From assembly GCA_050084985.1 (NCBI GenBank), contig JBITNC010000001.1, positions 71,796,001-71,860,000 of the forward strand: DNA of 64,000 nucleotides, given 5' to 3'. The DNA is from Nageia nagi. Taxonomy: Eukaryota > Pinophyta. The translations under genes were made by a program, and so were the position numbers. Shown here one piece after another: positions 11,745 to 22,710 of the stretch. Every line of letters begins with the position of its first letter. Positions within the stretch are counted from its first letter, which is position 1. The notes under the pieces are model-generated. The model was not told the DNA's origin, ran no database searches, and saw nothing but the letters and a program-made list of their open reading frames with translations.

Positions 11745-12865
11745 ATAAAGAATGGGAGTTGCTTTTCTCATTTAGGATTAGATAAACCTAGATGATGGAT
11801 CCCATGACCTACAATAATGGTCACCTGACTACATTGGTGGAGAGGTGAGATGCCTCCACCAACACCTTCATACTGCCAAATGGAGAGTGCACCATCACTC
11901 TCAAGGAAATTTAGAGGATTTTAGGATCCACATAGAGGGAGAATCCATGATCAAGGTAGGATAATATGTTAGCAAAGGTGGCTATAGTAGGTTTAATTAG
12001 ACAAGACTAGTGATATCTCTAATGGGGATGAGAGGATTTGAATAAGAGGTCACTTACACAATGACCTCTATGAGGCATGAATTATTTTTGTCATGATCAT
12101 CATCACAAAACTCATTTATCTAGACTCTTTTAGGGTGTCTTACCCTAAAAGCTATGTCATGTCCTACACAAGATGCATGAGAATTAGACCATTTTTGCAT
12201 GGGAACCTACATTGGTGGTATAGGTTTATCAAGAGTTAGCAAAGATTTGATTGAGATGCCAATGAGGGATGGCATGCTCCCTCCACCTCCATATTTTGGG
12301 GGTGGGAGCACATCTAGGTGGGTAGAGCAACAAGGCTATCTTTTGACATTCATGTGGAGGTAGATGTAGGATGGGTGGACCTAGATACAAAGGCACCATA
12401 TACACTGAGATGGGTGAGAAACTTTGAGCCTCGAAGATAGTGTCCTCACATTGGGGACTTAACATACTACCAAGACATGATCTCTAGGGTGAGGATGCAG
12501 GACTTTGTGTGGAGGCTCTACATGGATGGCCTTGGATGGTAAAAGGATGGATTCAAGCTAGGGAGGACACATAGGGCTAGATGGGTTAGGACCTAACGTG
12601 GAGAGATGGAGTTATTCTATTTTGATAGAGTTACTCAATAGGTTGGTCTAGTGGAGGATGTGCTTGGGGTATATTATTTATGTAGGTATAGACTAGATGG
12701 GCTAACAACCATAGTATGCCTAAATATTAGGTCAGAGTTAGACCCCCCAATGATGATCTCGATGGTCAGGTATGTAAGGATGATACCATGTTCTTTTTTA
12801 TGGGATAAATACACTAGGTTCTACATAAAGTCTACACATATTTTGAGGAGCAAATGATCTTTTCA
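11745..12865 (+). pseudogene. Plant mobile domain (MAIN-like, PMD) gene relic
   Basis: Plant mobile domain proteins include MAIN/MAIL1 and transposon-encoded PMD copies, often annotated as 'phosphatase 7 long form homologs'. Reading at 11,805-11,900 gives YNNGHLTTLVER, NTFILPNGECTITLKEI and a following ILGS. This mirrors the family's LITALVERWRPETNTFHLP.GECTITLQDVA.LGLP. About 380 bp later FWGWEHI.VGRA corresponds to LLQ.WAWEHI.VGRP. YYQDMI..VRMQDFVWRLYMD and ELFYFDRVTQ.VGLVEDV continue in family order. Many stops and frame changes make it a pseudogene. The host could be an independent gene or a transposon that carried PMD. Both ends are uncertain. Confidence 0.7.
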
Positions 12866-13507
12866 CACTACATGCAAATAAAATTATAATAAAATATTAA
12901 TGATGCGTGGGTGATGAAAGGATTCATTTCATTTTGGATTTAGAATTTTCATTTTCAAATTATTTGTTGTAGGGAGGGTGTTGATGCATAGATGGAGTCA
13001 AAATTGGTCAAGCTAAGGTAAGTCTTCCAATCCTTGAAATCATGTTTGAACTATGTAATTATTAGGCTTATGTATTCTACTACACTTTGCATGGATATTT
13101 ATCTGGGCATTTCAAACCATAAATATATGAAAAATCCCTAAATACATATATTTTGATAATGTACTACTATAAAATCTTATTTGCATCATGCATATTTTCA
13201 ACTATATTGTATATAAAGCAACTCTAGAAAAGGTGAGTTCAATGGGCATAGAATTACTTGCATTTCCCTACATTTGGTGGAAGAGTATCATGTATTTATG
13301 GGTACAATATTTCATCAATATCATCACTTTTTAAGCACCATCCTAGCTGCCCACTTCATTTTAGTAAAACCCCAAGGTCAAAAGAACTTCCATGAATCAT
13401 AGGATTTTTCAATCTAGGATTGTTGTTCACTTGTAATGTAATTATAGAATCCTTGTAGTCAAATAATTTTCTACAAAAATATTTATTCCATTTACACAAC
13501 ATTACTA
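12866..13507. other. Spacer without recognisable features
   Basis: A+T-rich sequence without a frame or motif that I can support. It lies immediately beyond the C-terminal end of the first PPR relic. Confidence 0.45.
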
Positions 13508-14340
13508 ATCACCACATACTCTAAGGCTCTTCACAACTTGAACATTTAGTAATGCTAAACGATATGCTTAACAACCCCAATAATGGCCCTCACAATAATG
13601 TTCCTTATAATAATCTTGGAGATAAACTTGATTATGGTATGGCAAACATCATATATGTGAAGGTTCTTCACAAATATAATAACACTTATAGGGGGAGTCA
13701 TAATAAATATTTGAAAGAACATAAGATGAATCATATTTAGGATCCAAAAACAAAAACAATTCTTATCAAACTTACACTATTCTTACATTTTTATGTGATG
13801 TACAAGAACCAAGCATACACATACACACACATACTTTAGGTTTTATGGGCATATTGGAAAAAAGTTAAAAGCTTCCTTAAGATAGCCTACATGGAAATGA
13901 ATGTAAATAAGGCATGTATATTATTAATTCAAAGAATAATGTAATAAGTATCACTCATACTATTAAGGTATTTACAACCCTCATCACTAGATTTGCATGG
14001 CTACATGAAAGTGGAATATAGATAAAGGTTATATTGTTAGGGTTGATTCCAAAATGATTCATTGCATATCAAAGAATCACTGCATTCTATGAAGCTGCAT
14101 CTGCATCATGCATCTTATCAAACAATTCTTAGGACTTATGTATTTTTATATAATTTATATATTTTCCTATGAAGGCATTCACAACCATAATATTTGATGA
14201 AAAATCATTTTCAACTACTCTTTTATTGATTTCCATACTTCTATAATGAAGGAGCTTATCCTCTAGAAGGGAATTATGGGCAATGTAGGTGAACATCAAC
14301 CAATAAAGATATTACTTCATTGGATTTGGGACCAAATGGC
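13508..14340 (-). pseudogene. DYW-class PPR gene relic, copy 1
   Basis: PPR-DYW proteins bind organelle RNA and edit C to U. Read on the minus strand from 14,340 down, several frames give family pieces in order. These are LLHYRSMEINKRVVENDFSS with NIMVVNAFIG, ELFDKMHDADAAS.NAVI, HFGINPNNITFIYI with SCSHANLV, and the E-motif piece NMPIKPKVCVCMCMLGSCTS followed by DPKYDSSYVL. The DYW part VKNLHIYDVCHTIIKFISKI is at about 13,560-13,671. The first Cys of the deaminase CxxCH is lost (YDVCHT). The centre of the DYW domain is deleted between the E motif and this piece. A second VQVVKSLRVCGD fragment follows at 13,508-13,543, so part of the C-terminus is duplicated. Multiple stops and shifts occur. 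Confidence 0.82.
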
Positions 14341-14539
14341 CAATGTAAACACAAGCACAAGATAATAAAATGAATCCAAATAAAACGATCTTATAAAATG
14401 ATAAAGGAAAGATAAAAGTATTATTAAGAGTTGATCTTATCTCTTCATAAAAAAGTATTTGGCTCTCCCTTATCTAATATTTATTATTTATTGAGTGTTT
14501 TCTATTTCCTTCAAGTATTTCTTCTTTTATATTTTTTCA
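14341..14539. other. Flank between PPR relic and LARD-like element
   Basis: This short A+T-rich stretch may include a few more decayed PPR codons. No target-site duplication matching the far side of the LTR element is visible in its last bases. Confidence 0.4.
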
Positions 14540-17500
14540 TGGACTAGCTCTTTGAACCCTTTTGGATATCCTTGACTAACCATTGGTGTAGAATAATCTC
14601 TTAAGATTCATGTTGCTAAGTGCAAACTTTATCATTTTAAGGTTTTATAGATGTTATGTTTTCATGAAATGATGTGATAGTTAATATTTTAAGCTTGAAC
14701 AATATGAATATTACTTTAATATGCTAGTCACATTGAGTTTTACAAGATTTGATTTGGATCCAGTTGCAACAAATTGCATAAGTAAAATAGTTATCTTAAT
14801 CTAATGAGATATTAAGCTATTTAATTGTTGGATGGTTACTAAAATATTCAAATAGTTAGTTTGAATATTATATATTTTTTAGTATTTAAATATTAATTTA
14901 AATATGAACTAGGCTTAATAAAGCCTTTTTAAGGTCTCAAATATTTAAATGTAAATTTACATATTATTATACTTTAATATTGAGGTTAATCATCGTTAAT
15001 TTAATTAATAATTGAAATTTTGATAATATACATATTATTGTATTTAAAACAATGGAGAATATATTATATTAAATATGGAATTAAGTAATATATATATGGA
15101 AACTCCTTATTTGAATGTTAATTGATATTTTGGTTAATTAACTTAATAATGCTTATCAATAATGGATATTAATAGTCTTTAAATTATTTATATGAAGGAT
15201 TAAATTGTATTTGAAATTAAGTATTCATATAATTTCTATATTAAAGACTATTAGTTAGCATTTACATTAAAAAAATAGAATTCTTCTTCATTGATGATAA
15301 CATGGAGTTGTGGAAGGGTAGTTGGCTAACATGCAAAGAAAATAGGAGGTTTTTGTGGTAGTTTTAGGGAAGGCAAGAGGGAATAAGAAGGGGAGATATA
15401 TTTTATATGAAGGAGAGGAGAAAAGGGCACCATACTTCATCTTGCATCCTCCATTTTCATGTTGCAACAGAAAGAAGAAGAATCTAGGTGGAGAAAATGC
15501 ATCTAGGTTGAAAGAAAAATATATATTTGAGGTAATGACTCAACCATTAGATTTAGCATGGATTTTGCACTAGGAAAAACTAGTTTAGACTATGTTGCAT
15601 GGATTCCAAACCTCTATTTTGTTTTGGAAATTAGTGTTGTTTGAAATAGATTTTTGGGTGTTTTTGTTCATGATTGGAAAGATTTGAGCAGAAGAGGGTT
15701 TTATTTTTGTATGATAATATCTTGTTGAATGTTAATAGTTTGAGTCTATTAAGATTTAAAATAGTTTGATAAACTATATAATACCTAAAGACCTCTATAT
15801 GGATGGTACATGATTGCAAAATAAGGTTTGGGTTCTAGTTTGTAGAAAAACCTCTTAGAGGTCAAAAAATCATATTTGTAAAAGTACCCAAAATTTAGTA
15901 AATTTTTTTGGGTTGATTTCTTTTCTTAATGGGTATCCAAAACTTTTTACAAAATGTGAAAATCATTTCTATTTTAAAAGTTATAACTAATAGAAGTTTT
16001 CAAAATTTTTGAAGATGAATTTTGTAGATTCAAAATAAATGACTTATCCTCAATAGAAATACTTAGACATTATATTGTTGTAAATATATTTGAACAAACT
16101 TTCCAACAATATAAAGAATGTTGAATTTCGTTAAGTATAACAAAAGTTCTTGATGTCCAAAAATAACATTTCAATGTTATTGTATTGTGTTTGAAATTAC
16201 TCCAAACATTTATACTTATGCTTGTAGTAATGGTGTTTAGACACTCATGCATGTTGATAAGTGTTTTAAATGTATTTATTTTATTTTTTACAATTCCTTA
16301 CCTTTGGTATCATAATTGGTTGACAAAAAAGGTTTCAGGTGTATTGTTTGATAAAATAACTTTATAGATTTATTCTTATTTTTTAAGAGAAAACTTAGTT
16401 TTTGTCAAAATAATTATTGGATTATGATTTTGGTTAGTATACAACAATATCATGAAACCCTTTTTTCATTAGTTGTAATCAGAATTGGAAATGAGTTGCT
16501 TTTCTAAAAGATGTAATGGGTTTTGTGTGTAGCTAATTCTAAATTGTGCTTTTTAGAAGACTAGTTTTGTGTTACCACTTGGTTGTTTATGTACTTTGCA
16601 TAATTGTAAATTCCTATTATTTTTCTTTCTAATGATATATAACTTGTCTAAATTAGAGTTGTGTAATTCTTATTGTAATAATCTCAAAAACCCTTTTTAG
16701 TCTTTGACTATTTTTAGTCTTTTGAAAACTATCAAAAAGAGGTAAATTGGAATTTTGTATTGCTTGTAAATTTTGATGTATATATTTAATTTATAAAATT
16801 GTTGCATAATTTGAAATTATATTTTAGATACTATTCAAAATATAAATATATTTAAAATTAGAGTTTGAATGTTTTCTTAAATCTAGTCTATAAAACTAGA
16901 CTGTAGGAAGCCTGTAAAAGAGAGCATTAAATATTTTTATTGGTTGAAATAGTAACTTTATATTGTTATTGTATTTAAGGATAATGTGGATACATATATG
17001 CATTTATATGTCTGAATCAATTAGTTAGTATTTCTACCCATTGTGAAAACAACATAGGCAAACAAGATGCAATTATGTTGTTGAGATAGTAACTTGCATT
17101 GCTATTTAAAGACTTGCATTATTATTGAGAAACTTGTATTATGGTTTAAATACATTCATCATATCATATATATTGGCTTACTTGGAATTATTAAGTTTCT
17201 TATTTTTAACATAAGTGCTTATATTATAATATTATGCATTGTAAACTTTTTAAAGTTCATGTCTTGACAAAGACTTGCATACTATTGATATTTGTTCATT
17301 TGTGATGCTATCATGATATATATGGATGATATATGTTATGAAATACTTCCATATTGGATGGTATCTAAGTGTTTATGGATATGTAATTTATACTATATTT
17401 TTTGAAATGCTTCTTATATTATAGTGATGCACTTTGTGCACTATTATGACTTTAGCATTTTTACCTCATTGTCTACTTACATGGAGTTTGTTTGTACCAA

Positions 17501-18179
17501 TTTGTATTAGTGATGCTTGCATTATAAAGATGAATTTTTGAGCATTGAGTTGGATATAGTAATTTGTATTATTATTAATCCTTGTAGGTAGATATATCTT
17601 ATTGCCTCTTTGGCAATATGGATAATAATATGATGATAAAGTTACTTTTGGATTTGTGATGCATTAGAGTGCACTTGTAATTGTTGTTAATTTTGGATCT
17701 TATGTTGAGTGTATGAAGATATGATTTGTAGTGTAATGTTATGTGCTAGAATTTATGTGTATATTGATTCACAAGATATTACAAGATAGGTGGACTATCT
17801 TAAAGATGTGCATGGTGATGCAAAAGGGAATTGTTATGTAGACCTAGTTTAGTTGTAGCTTTACGTTGAAAGAACATATGCTTGTATGAAGGTAATCATT
17901 GTAATATTTTATTATTGTATAAATAAAATATTATTGGGTAGCATAGATACCAAGGTTTACCTAGTATGAAAATGCCTACGATTTTTCTCGAGCTTAGCTC
18001 AATTTTGATGTTATATGATTTGTTTTATCAAATAGATATTTATGTGATGTTTCAATTCAATATTTCTAAAGTTATATGGATATTGTAATAAATGGAAATG
18101 CATAGTATATTTAATGATTGTTTAGTCTTAATCATTATGGTTACTTATTTTTTTATTTTTAGATTTTTGGTCTCTTACA
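14540..18179 (+). repeat. 5' LTR of the LARD-like element
   Basis: Aligned by eye with 20,551-25,770, it matches over its entire length with scattered substitutions and small indels. It starts TGGACTAGCTC and ends TCTCTTACA. It holds only short chance frames that the other LTR does not conserve, so I annotate no gene. A sub-repeat with GATTCACAAGATATTACAAG and GATGTGCATGGTGATGCA lies near 17,765-17,830. Confidence 0.88.
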
Positions 18180-18180
18180 T

Positions 18181-18198
18181 TGGTGTCAAATTTCATGT
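18181..18198 (+). promoter_or_regulatory. Primer-binding site of the LARD-like element
   Basis: TGGTGTCAAATTTCATG starts one base after the LTR end. It resembles the plant initiator-tRNA-Met complement (TGGTATCAGAGC) with several changes. Its place relative to the LTR supports the + orientation. Confidence 0.65.
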
Positions 18199-20525
18199 TC
18201 AAATGCTTGGACCTATTGGGCTAACTACCTTTTGCAAAGTATGTGACAGGTCTAGGTATGCTTGATGATGGATATAGGTATGAACACCATGAAGAGAAGG
18301 TGGTAAAATATATTCATTTCTTACTTTGACAAAATTTTACATGGGATAATAACCTTTACAATTATTTTGCTAAAAAATGTTTAGCTATCTATGGTTATCC
18401 TATCTTGGTTAGGATGAATGGATTGTTATGGAATAATGTAATACATGCTTATATGTTGATAACCATGTTTGATGTTGCAGAATACAAATATTTTTTATAT
18501 GACATCTTTAAAGAACCAATGCTATGTTAAAGATAGTGTTGGACATTTTAGGATAAGGAAGGTAAGTTCTTAATATGTTGAACTCTTGTTAATTTTATGT
18601 ATAGGAATGGATAAGTAAGGTTGAATATCATAATAAGGTTGAATTGCACTAAGATATTGGATTTTAGAAATCTAACTTGAATAATGCTAAAATATTGAAC
18701 TTTTGGGAAGAAGTAACATTTGATGTCAACCTTGCTATAAGACTAGCTTTATCTCCTTTGATTGCTTTAGTAAATGAGATTACAATGAATGTTCATGATT
18801 TTTCTAAAAGACTAGATGTAGATCATGATTGATGATAATTATTTATGAGATAAAATAATTGGATGTAGTCAGCATGAAACTGCAATAATATTTCAGGAAA
18901 CCTCATATATAGAAGATGAGGTATACTCTTTAAAAGTTGTTAATTTTATTTTGAGTTGTCAAACAAAATTAATGGATTTACTCTTATAAGTCAGATTTAG
19001 GTATGTAAATTTGAATTAGCAAGTTTATTCATGTTTGTACCTTGTTGGAAGCATTTTTTTATTTTGTTTTTATCTATTTTCAAAATTGGATATGTGAAAA
19101 TGATCATGTCTACCTAGATGAGTAGGTGTATGTTTTGATTGATGTTTGTTTTCATATGATATGAAACTATTAGATGTTGTTAAAATAAAGTTGAGATAAC
19201 TCAAATAATTCTTTAAGTGTTTAATGTTTCCTATTTTTTATAATAGAGCAATTTTAATGATTGTTGAAAATAAGAAATACTTATGACTTTTCAAATGGGT
19301 ATAAAAAAATAGGTTATAGAATTTATCTTATAAAAATGATAAATTAAATATTTCTACATGGAATGTGACAAAATGAAAGGATGGTTGAAGACCTAGAGTT
19401 GAACCATCATACTAAATACCTCTTTTAGGTATTTCCAAGGGATCAATGTGGAATTCAAACCTTGAGGGACAAACACATTCAAATAGAAATCCACTATGAT
19501 ATATTGATTCGTGGAGAATGATAGATCTATGAATAATGTGGGTTGATAACCTCAAATGAACTATGGAGATTTAGGGTGGATTAATTAATGTTCATGGGTA
19601 GATATCTTTATGAGAATATTATATCATGGCTTGGTAATATATATTGTGATTGCAACACATGGTTTGGAATAATCAAGATATATTACATTATCTTGAAGTG
19701 AACAAAATTTCACTTTTAAGAAGTTATCATGTGATGAAGTCTTGGACCATGAGAATGGTACACTATTCCTGAATGGAATATTTTTAACCTAAGGTGATGA
19801 AGTTCAATGATGAGATTGAAAACCTTAGTTAAATCAAGTAGAAAAATATATTGAAATTTAAAGTTGGAAAAAGTTATTTTCTTGTGATAATTAATTTTCC
19901 TTGAGAAACCATGTGTGGGTGGGAGAATGTATGTTATGATTTAAATATTTTTACTCCTTCCTTGAAATAAAATTTATAGTATTATCTTCAAAAACTTGTG
20001 AGAGAAATGAATTTATCTAAGTTTTGAACCAAACATTTTTATCTAAACAAGTGTATCATAAAAACTTTGATTTCAAACTTGTTTAAATATTGATGTTTCT
20101 AACTAAGAAATTAGATAAACTCCTAGGGAGAATTAGGTCATAGATTCTCGAACTAAGAGAATATATAAGTTTTACTTTAGGAAATCTCTATCTAAAGTGA
20201 AAATGAGTGTTGGGAATCTAAATTTATAGTTTTTCCTTGATTGGGAACTTGATTTGCTTTCCTCAAAACTATTTATAGGAAAATTTGTCTAAAGGCTATG
20301 AGTAATTTCTGGATGTTAACCAAATAATTCCTCATAACTTCATTCTTGACATTACTTGAAAAGTTGAAAGTTGAAACAAGGCTAAAATTTTGAATTTATT
20401 TAGATAATATTGATAAAAGGTGTATACATGTTGTAGATATAATTTTATTTTCATTTCTTAGAAGAGAAAAGAAAATTGAAATTTTCTTTGCTATCACTTT
20501 CTTCAACAAAACATAGTAGACTATG
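18199..20525 (+). other. Non-coding interior of the LARD-like element
   Basis: In all frames stops are dense. I find no zinc knuckle, DSG/DTG protease, YxDD or integrase motif. Either the element never carried genes, as in the LARD class, or its coding part was deleted before decay. Nothing else is recognisable. Confidence 0.7.
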
Positions 20526-20529
20526 TTTA

Positions 20530-20550
20530 CTCCTAGGGGGTAGGATATCA
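20530..20550 (+). promoter_or_regulatory. Polypurine tract of the LARD-like element
   Basis: CCTAGGGGGTAGGATATCA stands directly before the 3' LTR start (TGTACTAG at 20,551). It would prime plus-strand synthesis. The last few bases are not purine, so the exact tract may be AGGGGGTAGGA. Confidence 0.6.
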
Positions 20551-21120
20551 TGTACTAGTTCTTTGAACCCTATTGGATACCCTTTATTAATAATTGGTGT
20601 AGAATAATCTCTTAAGATTCATGTTGCTAAGTGCAAACATTGACAGTTAAATGTTGCATGAGATGTTATGTTTTCATGAAATGATGTGATAATTAATATT
20701 CGAAGTTTGAAAAATATGAACATTACTTTAATGGGCTAATCACATTGAGTTTTGCAAGATTATTTAATCTACTTGCAATGAATTGCATAAGTAAATAGTT
20801 GTCTTAATCTAATAAGATATTAAGCTATTTAATTATTGAATGGTTACTAAAATATTCAAATAGTTAGTTTGATTATTAGATATTTATTAATATTTAAATG
20901 TTAATTTAAATATGAACTAGGCTCAATAAAGCCTTTTGAAGGTGTCAAATATTTAAATGTAAATTTAAATATTATTAGAATTTAATATTGAGGTTAATCA
21001 TTGTAAATTTAATCAACAATTAAAATTTTGATAATATTCATATTATTATGTTTAAAATAATGGAAAATATATTACATTAAATATGGAAGTTAAGTAATAT
21101 TTTAGGAACTCCTTATTTGA

Positions 21121-21136
21121 ATGTTAATTAATATTT
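21121..21136 (+). repeat. Left target-site duplication of the retroposed insert
   Basis: ATGTTAATTAATATTT, which matches the right copy at 22,695-22,710 except for one base. Confidence 0.85.
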
Positions 21137-22694
21137 CAGTATTAATTTGAATATCCTTGGGTGGCAAAAGGGAGACACTATTATAAGGATGCATCAAGTA
21201 AAGAGGTGGTCAGAGCACATGAGCAAGGGTGTTATTTCAATGAGCTCCAAGAACATTATTGACCAATTAATCTAGAATGTACTTAGAAAATCAAGCTGGT
21301 TCACATGAGAGAGAGGATGGTGCTAGAACATGACCCAAGTTATGATGCATGTTGTAGTAGTTATTGGACATTGGAGGGGTAAAAATAATGGATCCAATAT
21401 TTAAGAGCAAGGAGTTGGTCTATTTTCTCACCATTAACAAAGGCAAGTTCTAGAGAACACATGTAAAGAGTATTGATGTTAATGGTGTAAGGTAGGTTTT
21501 GTGGAGTGGATGGTGGTCATAAGGATTTACTCCCAGAACCAATGAAACTCCTAGTCAACAATAATATCTAGGAAGTTCTAAAGAAGGCTAAGTACTAGAG
21601 CTTCTTGGAACTATTCAAGGGGTTTAGTATTGGTGTGTGCCATCAGATGGTGAATATCTAGGTAGAGGGTTATGTGACTATAGGGGCCTTTATGTTTGAA
21701 ATTTCATCAAAAATTTTGGTGGAGATCTATGGGTTAATGAATGAGGGGTTGAAAATCCAAAGGGATAAGCACTCATAACAAATAGAGCTTGATTTCTCCA
21801 CTTATATGAAGAAAATTGGGTGGGATAGGAAGTATATCCTCAAGTAGGACCTTCCCTAGCCATGGTCGAAGGTAGCAAGAACCATCATTAATTATTTCAC
21901 TTTGGATATCCAAATGACATGGGTTCAAGTATATCACTTGACCATTATGACCATATAAGGTAGAAAAAATGGGTCAATGTACCATATTTCCTTTTCAAGG
22001 AATCAAAAAAGTCCTTTGAAGATTTCCAAAATGGAATGATTAAGTGTACTCTATACTAGTGGCTATTTCTCATTGTAGACAAGCACATGGCTAAGAAGTA
22101 AGGATGGACGAGTGACCTCGATGACCTTTTGCCAATTTTAAAGGAGGAGGAAAAGTTTGATACTGAGTTTGGCACTCTGGGAGGGAATCAAAAATGAAAA
22201 TACATGAAAGAGTTTGAGGGAGGGAAATGAAGCTCATAGTGGAGAGGAAAGGTTGTGATGAAGGAGGAATCATAGGATTCTAAGGAAGCAACACCTACAA
22301 CATCCTCAATAGTAGATTAGGGCTAGTTGAAGGTGCACTTGATAAGAGGGCTATTGCTGAAGGATATCAGAGCCTTACATGATGATCTATTGGCTAGGTT
22401 GAATAATATCATTGAAATGGTGGATAAGCTCCAATAATGTGTCTGTGAGGAGTTGGACATGTAACCTTGTTTGGTTAATTATGTATTTTCTATCTATTTT
22501 GGCTCGTAAGGGCATATGTTAATATTTTACCTTGGTAATGCCATAGGAGTAAGGTGTTAGTAGGTATAGTAGTACATTTTTGTTACTAGTATGTTGTTTT
22601 GAAGGTTTTGAAACTATTATGAATATCTAAAGGCATGATGTACATAGGGTTATTTGTTCCCTCTAAAAACCACCTTCAATATTAACAAAAAAAA
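21137..22694 (+). mobile_element. Poly(A)-tailed retroposed insert (probable processed retrocopy) inside the LTR
   Basis: The 5' LTR supplies the empty site ATGTTAATTGATATTT. Here the same 16 bases occur on both sides of the insert (21,121-21,136 with one mismatch, and 22,695-22,710). The insert ends in a run of nine A (about 22,686-22,694). This target-site duplication with a 3' poly(A) marks target-primed reverse transcription, on the + strand. The middle reads like eroded coding sequence, for example EVLKKAKY.SFLELFKGF, GYVTIGAFMFEISSKILVEI and TIINYFTLDIQMTWVQVYHL at about 21,570-21,950. I do not recognise the family, and no RT motif is seen. About 300 bp of non-coding 3' sequence precede the poly(A), as in an mRNA. 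Confidence 0.82.
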
Positions 22695-22710
22695 ATGTTA
22701 ATTGATATTT
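22695..22710 (+). repeat. Right target-site duplication of the retroposed insert
   Basis: ATGTTAATTGATATTT directly after the poly(A) run. It is identical to the uninterrupted site in the 5' LTR near 15,116. Confidence 0.85.

Noticed and set aside
13796-13840. CRISPR-like or satellite array suspected from repeated ACACAT/CACATA
   Set aside because: It is a short simple-sequence patch inside the PPR E-motif region, with no regular spacer structure.
15355-15573. 72-codon frame within the 5' LTR of the LARD-like element
   Set aside because: The homologous stretch of the 3' LTR (about 22,930-23,140) does not keep it open, so it is a chance frame.
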